Assembly (NCBI RefSeq): GCF_014196915.1
Contig: NZ_JACIEP010000007.1
Location: 1-64,000 of the forward strand
Origin: Dysgonomonas hofstadii
Lineage (GTDB): Bacteria; Bacteroidota; Bacteroidia; Bacteroidales; Dysgonomonadaceae
Length of the DNA stretch: 64,000 nt
Reading direction: 5' to 3'
A program made the translations under genes and the position numbers. Positions 37,377 through 44,054 of the stretch are shown here, in pieces. The stretch's first letter is position 1. Each line of letters starts with the position of its first letter. The notes under the pieces were generated by a model that saw only the letters and a list, made by a program, of their open reading frames with translations, searched no databases and had not been told where the DNA came from.

Positions 37377-38666
37377 ATGAAAAAGATTATATTAGCTTTA
37401 CTTGTGGTTTTTTTTTCTCAGGCTGGTTTTTCCCAAAATACAGATAAAAATTTTGTTGATACTATTAATGCCTATTTCGAAGAGGTGAGAGTAGCAACAA
37501 AAGATAACTATTCATTATGGAATATGGACTTATATGCTCCTTTGATGCTTATCGATCCTGATACCAGAAAAATATATACGAATGAACAAGATAGTGCTGC
37601 TACCCTAACCCCAATAGATTTGGTATACACGGGTATACTACCACCAAATGTAAATTTTGCAAATACAGCTATAAACTGGAACGGGAAAAAATGGGCCATG
37701 GTTATGCTTCCCCTGTCACCGGACAAATCTGAAAGAATAAATCTGTTATCACACGAATTATTTCATGTTGCCCAACCCAGACTAGGTTTTAATATGCTTA
37801 ATACGGATAACAATCATTTAGATCAGAAAAATGGCAGGATATATTTGCGCCTGGAACTGGAGGCATTAAAGAACAGTATTTTGTCGGAGAATAAGGAGGA
37901 TCAGAAAAAACACCTTATAAATGCTTTTATTTTTAGGAAGTATAGAAATAAATTGTATCCACAATCCGTAATATCGGAGAATAAACTGGAACTAAACGAA
38001 GGAATAGCCGAATACACCGGGCAGGTAATAAGTGGTAGAAACCAAAAACAAGCAACAGATTATTTGAGTAGAAGTTTCGATTTATTCATGTCTAACCCTA
38101 CCTATGTGAGGTCATTTGCATATCAGACTATTCCCGGTTATGGGTTTCTTCTGAGGGCGAAGAACAGAAGCTGGAATAAAGAGGTGTCCGCAGAAATCAA
38201 TCTGATAGACTATTTTATCAAGGAATTAAATATAACTCTTCCTGAAAACCTGGATCTGGCGGTAAATAATATGCAGGAATTGTATAATGGCTCCCGCATA
38301 ATTGAAGAAGAAATGAAAAGAGAAGAAATAAAATTACAACAGATTGCAAGATATAAACAGATTTTTATTGAAGAACCGCACCTGATTGTTCCTCTAGAGA
38401 AGATGAGTATCTCGTTTAACCCCTCAAATATAATTCCTTTGGGTGATGACGGAAATGTTTATCCAACAGCCACTATTTCCGATAATTGGGGCGTTCTGAC
38501 GGTAAATAGAGGAATGCTTTTATCACCTAACTGGAAAACTGTTTATTTATCTGTTCCTTTGGAGGAAACACAAAATCATATAGCAGGGGAGGGATGGAGT
38601 ATTGATTTAAAGAATGGCTACAAGGTTTTAAAAGATGCAAAAAACTATATTCTTTCCAAGGAATAA
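37377..38666 (+). CDS. Secreted HExxH (gluzincin-like) putative metallopeptidase
   Basis: A 429-residue protein with a signal peptide (about 1-20, ending GFSQ). H126-E-L-F-H130 in SHELFHVAQ is the zinc-binding HExxH motif. Glu208 in LNEGIAEY, about 78 residues later, resembles the third-ligand NEGxA motif of gluzincins. I do not recognise a named family. The C-terminal region (about 330-429) is beta-rich and could be an accessory domain. The next gene, a YARHG protein, starts 18 bases after the stop, so they form a two-gene unit. The substrate is unknown. Confidence 0.72.
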   Translation: MKKIILALLVVFFSQAGFSQNTDKNFVDTINAYFEEVRVATKDNYSLWNMDLYAPLMLIDPDTRKIYTNEQDSAATLTPIDLVYTGILPPNVNFANTAINWNGKKWAMVMLPLSPDKSERINLLSHELFHVAQPRLGFNMLNTDNNHLDQKNGRIYLRLELEALKNSILSENKEDQKKHLINAFIFRKYRNKLYPQSVISENKLELNEGIAEYTGQVISGRNQKQATDYLSRSFDLFMSNPTYVRSFAYQTIPGYGFLLRAKNRSWNKEVSAEINLIDYFIKELNITLPENLDLAVNNMQELYNGSRIIEEEMKREEIKLQQIARYKQIFIEEPHLIVPLEKMSISFNPSNIIPLGDDGNVYPTATISDNWGVLTVNRGMLLSPNWKTVYLSVPLEETQNHIAGEGWSIDLKNGYKVLKDAKNYILSKE

Positions 38667-38684
38667 TTAAAGATATGTAAATAT

Positions 38685-39824
38685 ATGATCAAAAGAATTC
38701 TGGCCTTATCACTTGTTATTCTGATACTCAGCATTTCTGTTTCAGCCAATGATGGCTCGTATTATGTAAGTGGCAATCAATTGATCCCGATTATAGAAAC
38801 CGACATTTCCGTAAGAAAGGAAATACTGAAAATTACCCGTAAAACTAAAAGACAGGTAGAAGTTTCTGTCTATTATGAGTTTTTTAATCCGGGTAACCCT
38901 AAATCTGTAATTGTGGGTTTTGAAGCCTTTTCTCCGGGAGGGGATGTCGATCCAAGGCCTAGGGACGGGCAACATCCTAATATTTACCATTTCACCGTGA
39001 ATATGAATGATAAACCATTGTCTTATAAGGTAGCCATTGTAGAAGACAGCGCTTATTATGAGAACGGAAAATTCAAAACACTCACCCGTACCCAAATGGA
39101 AGAGTCGATGGGCAATAATGGGTGGCAAAGTGCCGATTTCTTCTATGTATACCATTTTACCGCCGATTTTAAGACAGGGTTGAATATAATCAAGCATACT
39201 TATATATGTGATTTGTCGGGTAGTGTAGACTTCTTATACTCATTCGATTATGTATTGACGGCAGCTACTCGTTGGGCGAATAAGCAGATCGATGATTTCA
39301 CCCTGATAGTGGATATGGGTGAGTTTCAGGATTTTCATATAGATGATCCGGCCTTCGGAGAATCTCCTGGATGGACGATAAAAGGGAAAGGTGTGAAAAA
39401 CAGGGAGCAATCGCATATCGATTATTCCGGTCACGATGAAAGAGAGCTTACCCGTACCCGTTTTGCCATGATGAAAGGACAGGTTGAATACCATGCAAAG
39501 AACTTCCATCCGAAGGAAGAATTACATATACGTTCTTTCCAGCCTTTGGCCTATATGCCGATCCCTTTCGATTGTAAAGAATGGTTGCAACTGGCCTACA
39601 ATCTCACTTATGTTGAAGATTATACGATAGAAACAGCCAATGATCTCTCAAGAAGGATATTGCGTAACTATCCTTTTGCCCGCCGGGGATATATTTTCTC
39701 TTCTCCCGAATTAAAGAAATATTATTCAAACCAAACCTGGTATAAACCTGATCCGAATTATAAAGCAGTGGTCTCGGAATTACCAAAAGAAGAACAGGAG
39801 TGGATATTCCGCTATCCTGAATAA
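38685..39824 (+). CDS. Secreted YARHG-domain protein
   Basis: A 379-residue protein with a signal peptide (about 1-22, ending VSAND). A beta-rich domain of unknown type fills about residues 30-300. The C-terminus carries a YARHG domain (about 318-365): LRNYPFARRGYIFSSPELKKYYS followed by WYKPDP, where FARRG stands for YARHG. The domain is extracellular and suspected to bind cell-wall components. It is cotranscribed with the upstream HExxH protein, so the pair may act together on an envelope substrate. A terminator lies at its end. Confidence 0.82.
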   Translation: MIKRILALSLVILILSISVSANDGSYYVSGNQLIPIIETDISVRKEILKITRKTKRQVEVSVYYEFFNPGNPKSVIVGFEAFSPGGDVDPRPRDGQHPNIYHFTVNMNDKPLSYKVAIVEDSAYYENGKFKTLTRTQMEESMGNNGWQSADFFYVYHFTADFKTGLNIIKHTYICDLSGSVDFLYSFDYVLTAATRWANKQIDDFTLIVDMGEFQDFHIDDPAFGESPGWTIKGKGVKNREQSHIDYSGHDERELTRTRFAMMKGQVEYHAKNFHPKEELHIRSFQPLAYMPIPFDCKEWLQLAYNLTYVEDYTIETANDLSRRILRNYPFARRGYIFSSPELKKYYSNQTWYKPDPNYKAVVSELPKEEQEWIFRYPE

Positions 39825-39850
39825 AAAAAGGATTGCTCAAAGAGCAATCC
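39823..39850 (-). terminator. Intrinsic terminator at convergent gene ends
   Basis: A 9-base-pair stem GGATTGCTC/GAGCAATCC (39830-39838 with 39842-39850) has an A run on the left. It gives a T run on the minus strand, so it best serves the GNAT gene. It touches the YARHG stop and may work in both directions. Confidence 0.8.
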
Positions 39851-39873
39851 TTCCGTCCCCAAATTTTACTTTA

Positions 39874-40149
39874 TCAAGCTAAAATATCTTTATACTCGGG
39901 ATGCCGCTCGATATATGCTATTGTATAGGGACAGATCGGACGGACTTTATATCCCTTTTCCCGTACATAATCCAATAGGGCCTTATTTATAGCGGCTGCG
40001 ATTCCCTGTCCGCTGAGCTCTTTTGGTACACCTGTATGCGTCACCAGAAAAACGCCATCGCGATTGCGGTAATCCACTACTGACAAAAGACCGTCTATTT
40101 CTACTTCGAAACGGTTTTCCGCTTCATTATGTACGACATTGTATTCCAT
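39874..40149 (-). CDS. Small GNAT family N-acetyltransferase (YjdJ-like)
   Basis: A 91-residue minimal GNAT domain of the PF14542 (YjdJ/GTLF3B) type. VFLVTHTGVPKELSGQGIAAAINKALLDYV covers the acetyl-CoA-binding loop (SGQGIAAAI), and the closing VRPICPYTIAYIERHPEY is characteristic. It is cytoplasmic and its substrate is unknown. It stands 37 bases from the LEA14-like gene in the same direction, possibly at the end of a DUF2027-Smr / LEA14 / GNAT run. Confidence 0.85.
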   Translation of the reverse strand: MEYNVVHNEAENRFEVEIDGLLSVVDYRNRDGVFLVTHTGVPKELSGQGIAAAINKALLDYVREKGYKVRPICPYTIAYIERHPEYKDILA

Positions 40150-40186
40150 GAGATAAGTTGTTTTCTATTGTAAACAACTATATATG

Positions 40187-40774
40187 CTATTTAGTTCCTC
40201 CAAAGCTGAAACTTACCGGAATATATACAGGGGAAGCTACAGTAGTCCCGCCGATATTGAAAGAAGGTTTTAGCTGGAGACTCACTTCTGATTTTTCAGA
40301 ACCTATCCCTAAAAAGTTTTTGGCAATGTCAACCACTGCATCCTTCGAATTATTTTTCATCAGTGATGCCAGATCTACTCCGATCGAAAGCGGCAAGGTT
40401 TGTGTTTGTCCTGCGCCGATGTTAAGTGACTGGTTGATAGATCCGGTGGTGAACTCTATTCCGTCGATACTAAGTATATACTGTAGTCCGTGCAGCATAG
40501 CCGCCGATTCGTTCGGATTCTTCACATCCAGGTTAAGGTTAAAGTTTAAAGGAATGGACGTTGCGCTTCCTGATAGTATAGATGTGATTTTAGGAATAGC
40601 TGTCAGCGACAGGCCGCTGGAAAGATCGATACCCGAAACAGTAAGTCCCGAAATGGATTTATAATTGTACTCGCAATTAATCATATTGTAAGTACTTTTC
40701 AAACTTTGTTGTACGGAATCGCAGCTAACCAATGTGGCTACAACAGCCAGTAATACTAAAATTCTTTTTTTCAT
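40187..40774 (-). CDS. LEA14-like lipoprotein
   Basis: A 195-residue lipoprotein with lipobox LVSC (Cys18). Residues about 75-190 look like a LEA type 2 (WHy) beta-sandwich: FNLNLDVKNPNESAAMLHGLQYILSIDG is the typical strand-NPN-strand pattern. Such proteins are implicated in stress or envelope stability, but the bacterial members have no fixed role. It lies 26 bases after the DUF2027-Smr gene. Confidence 0.72.
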   Translation of the reverse strand: MKKRILVLLAVVATLVSCDSVQQSLKSTYNMINCEYNYKSISGLTVSGIDLSSGLSLTAIPKITSILSGSATSIPLNFNLNLDVKNPNESAAMLHGLQYILSIDGIEFTTGSINQSLNIGAGQTQTLPLSIGVDLASLMKNNSKDAVVDIAKNFLGIGSEKSEVSLQLKPSFNIGGTTVASPVYIPVSFSFGGTK

Positions 40775-40800
40775 TGTCGATTTAATTTATTGTGTTAAAG

Positions 40801-41847
40801 TTATTTTATAGTTACCATCGTGGCGCCGTATCCATATTCCCGGAATGAAGCGTCCTGATAGTAATATGATTTATATTTGGTTTTCAGTTCTTTCAATATC
40901 TCATTTTTCAGGATTCCATCGCCTTTACCATGGATGAAGACTATTTTTTGTCCTTTGTTCTTTTTATTCTCTTCCAATACTTCCCTGAATTTGTTCAGTT
41001 GATATTCGAGCATGTCGCCTGATGACATGCCATTTGTACTGTCAATAAGTTCATCAATATGCAGGTCTATTTCCAGTATATCTTTTTTATCCTTTTTGGC
41101 GATAGGCTGTATTCGAGGGCGTTGTTCCTTTTGTTTCATAGCGATTTCTATTTCTTCCGCTGAAACAACCAGCTCTTTCTCCGACACATCACGCCTCACT
41201 ATAGGATATACAATAGCTTCATCTTCGAAATAGTCGTTTTCTCTAAAACTATGCAGTTTGTAAAACTTCACAGTGTCTATCCGGGCTTCTACTGAATAGA
41301 CGTTTTTTATGGCAAAAGGTTTATTCTGCTTGTATGCAAAAAATTGCAGGCAGACACGTTCCATATCATTCAGTCCTGTTTTATCGAATTCGTCGATAAA
41401 AAGCTTGGTATTCGGTTCAATAACTCCTGTTTTGCGCCTTGTCCATCCTTCATCTGTCCTGCTCATATAGTTGTATGACAGGTAATAATTGCTGTCATTG
41501 ACAAGATAACATTCGAAATTGGTAGTGCTTATATTTTTAATATCTACAGGCAGATAGGCCAGTACAACAGTGAGCAACTCTCCCTCTTTTGTTTCTTCGG
41601 GGATATATTCTTTTTCCTTTTGTTCAGGTTTGTTTACAGATGCGGCTTGTTGAACCTCATTGGTCGGTTTCAGGTTTTGTCTTACCTGTGCTTCGTTTGC
41701 CGGTTCTATGACTACAGTTTCTCTGATCAGCACAGGTATATCAAATCCTTCCTCGTCTTCTACCAATACAATGTCTTTTCCCTGAAATCCTTTTACGATA
41801 CCGCCTCCTGTAGTGTTGAGGAAGCGTACTTTATCTCCTATTTTCAT
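40801..41847 (-). CDS. DUF2027 and Smr-domain protein
   Basis: A 348-residue cytoplasmic protein. The N-terminal half matches DUF2027, starting with a MutS2-like KOW/SH3-type opening, MKIGDKVRFLNTTGGGIVKG. The C-terminal 85 residues form an Smr domain with the nuclease-associated HGKGDG motif at His306, preceded by DLHIDELI. Smr domains of MutS2-type proteins cut RNA or DNA, some during ribosome rescue. This protein lacks the MutS core. It starts a possible three-gene run with LEA14-like and GNAT genes. Confidence 0.88.
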   Translation of the reverse strand: MKIGDKVRFLNTTGGGIVKGFQGKDIVLVEDEEGFDIPVLIRETVVIEPANEAQVRQNLKPTNEVQQAASVNKPEQKEKEYIPEETKEGELLTVVLAYLPVDIKNISTTNFECYLVNDSNYYLSYNYMSRTDEGWTRRKTGVIEPNTKLFIDEFDKTGLNDMERVCLQFFAYKQNKPFAIKNVYSVEARIDTVKFYKLHSFRENDYFEDEAIVYPIVRRDVSEKELVVSAEEIEIAMKQKEQRPRIQPIAKKDKKDILEIDLHIDELIDSTNGMSSGDMLEYQLNKFREVLEENKKNKGQKIVFIHGKGDGILKNEILKELKTKYKSYYYQDASFREYGYGATMVTIK

Positions 41848-41922
41848 AATTATAATATTTAAAAGCCCCCTCTTTCTCCCCCTTGGAGGTCAGAGTTATT
41901 AAGCTCTGTCTATCTCTTTCTT

Positions 41923-41993
41923 TGTCATGTTGAACAATAGTGAAACATCTCTTAATAATAGAAAAGAGATCCTTCCCTATGGTCAGGATGACA
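41923..41993. repeat. MITE-like inverted repeat
   Basis: The left arm (41923-41953) begins TGTCATGTTGAACAATAG. The right arm (41964-41993) ends with the reverse complement, TCAGGATGACA, with one indel and a few mismatches. A ten-base loop separates them. Closely similar TGTCAT-CTGAAC...TCAGGATGACA elements are widespread in Bacteroidetes intergenic DNA in my recollection. No transposase is nearby. Confidence 0.78.
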
Positions 41994-42092
41994 GAATGGT
42001 ATATTGGCTGTTTGTACAGTCTATTTCAGAGTCTGACAACCATCCCTTTAGGGAGGTTGGTAGAGCCACTTTTTTATTCCCGCAAAGTTGCT

Positions 42093-42100
42093 TATTTTTG
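42093..42100 (+). promoter_or_regulatory. Promoter -7 box of queA
   Basis: TATTTTTG, 20 bases before the GTG start at 42120. It argues against the upstream ATG at 41940, which lies inside the repeat. Confidence 0.45.
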
Positions 42101-42119
42101 TCGAATAAAAAAAGCAAAA

Positions 42120-43343
42120 GTGGAAATATCGAATCCCAGGGAAATACGTATAGAGGACTATAACTACAATCTGCCTGACGACAGGATCGCAAAGTATCCG
42201 TTAACTAAACGTGATAGTTCGAAGCTTCTTGTATATAAGGACGGAGAAATATCAGATTTTGTTTTTTCAGACCTGCCTGAATATCTGTCAGGGGATAGTT
42301 TGTTGGTTTTTAATAATACAAAGGTTATTCAGGCACGTTTGCATTTTTGGAAAGCAACGGGTGCACAGATTGAAATATTTTGCCTCGAGCCACATTCTCC
42401 TCACGATTACCAACTTAATTTTCAGCAGACAGAGCGTTGCTCGTGGATATGTCTGATAGGTAATCTGAAAAAATGGAAGGAAGGTAACCTGACCAGGGAA
42501 ATTTCAATTGATGGCAAATTAATACTGGTCACTGCTAAAAGACTGCAATCTCATGGCGATGCGCATATTATAGAGTTTGAATGGAATAATGCTGATGTTA
42601 CTTTTTCAGAATTACTCGAAGTCATGGGAGAATTGCCAATTCCTCCTTACCTGAACAGAGATACAGAAGAACAGGATAAACAAACCTATCAGACTGTCTA
42701 TTCGAAGATCGACGGATCGGTAGCTGCACCCACTGCCGGATTGCATTTCACACCCCAAGTTTTCAATTCTTTAGAAGAAAAAGGAATAAAAACAGCTGAG
42801 ATTACCTTACATGTCGGAGCCGGAACATTCCGTCCTGTAAAATCGGAACAGATAAAAGATCATCTGATGCATTCTGAATTTATTTCGGTGAAAAGGGAGT
42901 TCTTCGAACAATTACTGAATCATAAAGGACGAGTTATTACAGTAGGTACTACATCTGTACGTACACTTGAAAGCCTTTATTACTTAGGAGAATTGCTAGA
43001 AAAGGAAGAGAATCCTGTGATGCAGGTTTCACAATGGCAACCTTACGAGGAAGCAAGCAATCAGATAACAAAAGAAAAAGCGTTGACTAATCTGATTGAC
43101 TATCTTGATGTTCATAAACTAAATACACTTATAGCGGACACGCAAATTATAATAGCTCCTGGATATAAATTTAAGATTGTCGATGGAATAGTTACAAACT
43201 TTCATCAACCGCAGAGTACCTTGTTACTCTTGGTATCGGCATTTCTTGGAGAGAATAAATGGGAAGATGTTTATAAGCATGCTTTGGAAAATGATTACCG
43301 TTTTTTGAGTTATGGCGATAGCTCATTGTTATTAAATGAATAG
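42120..43343 (+). CDS. queA: S-adenosylmethionine:tRNA ribosyltransferase-isomerase
   Basis: A 407-residue QueA that transfers and isomerises the ribosyl of SAM to form epoxyqueuosine in tRNA, a later step of the pathway begun by QueD and QueE in this window. The family opening YNYNLPDDRIAKYPL, the core VAAPTAGLHF, LHVGAGTFRPV and the closing NFHQPQSTLLLLVSAF and YRFLSYGDSSLL are all present. It is about 50 residues longer than the E. coli enzyme, mainly in an N-terminal and central expansion. The ORF runs open from 41940, but the proper N-terminus follows a GTG at 42120. Confidence 0.9.
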   Translation: MEISNPREIRIEDYNYNLPDDRIAKYPLTKRDSSKLLVYKDGEISDFVFSDLPEYLSGDSLLVFNNTKVIQARLHFWKATGAQIEIFCLEPHSPHDYQLNFQQTERCSWICLIGNLKKWKEGNLTREISIDGKLILVTAKRLQSHGDAHIIEFEWNNADVTFSELLEVMGELPIPPYLNRDTEEQDKQTYQTVYSKIDGSVAAPTAGLHFTPQVFNSLEEKGIKTAEITLHVGAGTFRPVKSEQIKDHLMHSEFISVKREFFEQLLNHKGRVITVGTTSVRTLESLYYLGELLEKEENPVMQVSQWQPYEEASNQITKEKALTNLIDYLDVHKLNTLIADTQIIIAPGYKFKIVDGIVTNFHQPQSTLLLLVSAFLGENKWEDVYKHALENDYRFLSYGDSSLLLNE

Positions 43344-43459
43344 AAGTTTATCTATAGGATAAACAATGAGCTAATGTGGTAATATGCCGATGTGCCAATA
43401 TTTAAATGAAGAATGAAGAGAGTAAATTCTGTTACTTTTTAGTAAAAAACTAATGGTTT

Positions 43460-43525
43460 GTAGGGGTAGTGGCTTGTCTCTGCCCGTTTATTATATTTCG
43501 GGCAACCACAAGGGGGCGCCCCTAC
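43460..43525. repeat. Palindromic G-rich element
   Basis: Arms of 27 bases at 43460-43486 and 43499-43525 (GTAGGGG... / ...CCCCTAC, also TGCCCG/CGGGCA) surround a 12-base loop. The ends pair perfectly and the middle imperfectly. The style resembles the short palindromic repeats dispersed in bacterial intergenic DNA. Confidence 0.75.
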
Positions 43526-43544
43526 AGATAAACACTGCAAAAGC

Positions 43545-43600
43545 GTTACTTTCGTTACTTTTTTGTTAACTGATAACTGTTGACTGTTGACTGTTAACTG
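43545..43600 (-). repeat. Dispersed repeat, copy B
   Basis: Matches the reverse complement of 4684-4733 over about 31 contiguous bases, with one extra GTTGACT unit. The strand is given relative to copy A. Confidence 0.75.
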
Positions 43601-44054
43601 AATATTTTGTTACCTTTGTTATCATACTATGCAAAAAAATAGAATTCGATTGAATATCAATCAATAAGGAGGGTGAAAAAGAAGAATAGGTAACGATTTA
43701 GAAACCACCAGACCACCTTATTCTACTTTACTTTTCATCGATTCAAATAACTCTTTTTACAAAATTAAATACATTTCTTGAAATACAAATACTTTTCATT
43801 CAAAAATGTTCGCATCCTCAATTCTGATATAAATAAAGTATTAATCTTATATTGAAGTCAACTTATATGGCTATTCAACAAATAAGCTACGAGCATGAAG
43901 CAATAGCTTTATTTTCAAGTTCGCTACTTAAAACTATATACTTAAGTACAAGGCTTTAGCTTCTAAAAATGTTTTAAATTTTATCTTTGTAAGATTTATG
44001 GAAAATAACTGATTTGTGTGGAATAAGAAAAAATATAAGTGCGTACCCGAAGAA

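Larger units (their letters stand above)
41848..42119. other. Spacer before queA with a palindromic element
   Basis: A 272-base gap. It contains C-rich and G-rich edges (about 41863-41890 and 42046-42062) that are roughly complementary, and between them a MITE-like inverted repeat at 41923-41993. The queA promoter is at its right end. Confidence 0.55.
43344..44054. other. Gene-free spacer between queA and GH20
   Basis: About 710 bases without a credible gene. It contains an inverted repeat around the queA stop (43320-43330 with 43362-43372), a palindromic G/C-rich element (43460-43525), a dispersed repeat (43545-43600), and two plus-strand -7-like boxes (43611-43618 and 43982-43989) that are not followed by a long ORF. 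After the first is a twelve-codon ATG frame (43630-43668) and then a GGAGG followed by a six-codon GTG frame. No tRNA fold was seen. Confidence 0.6.

Noticed and set aside
41940-42119. Upstream ATG for queA at 41940
   Set aside because: It lies inside a palindromic repeat and upstream of the -7 box. The QueA N-terminus begins near 42120.
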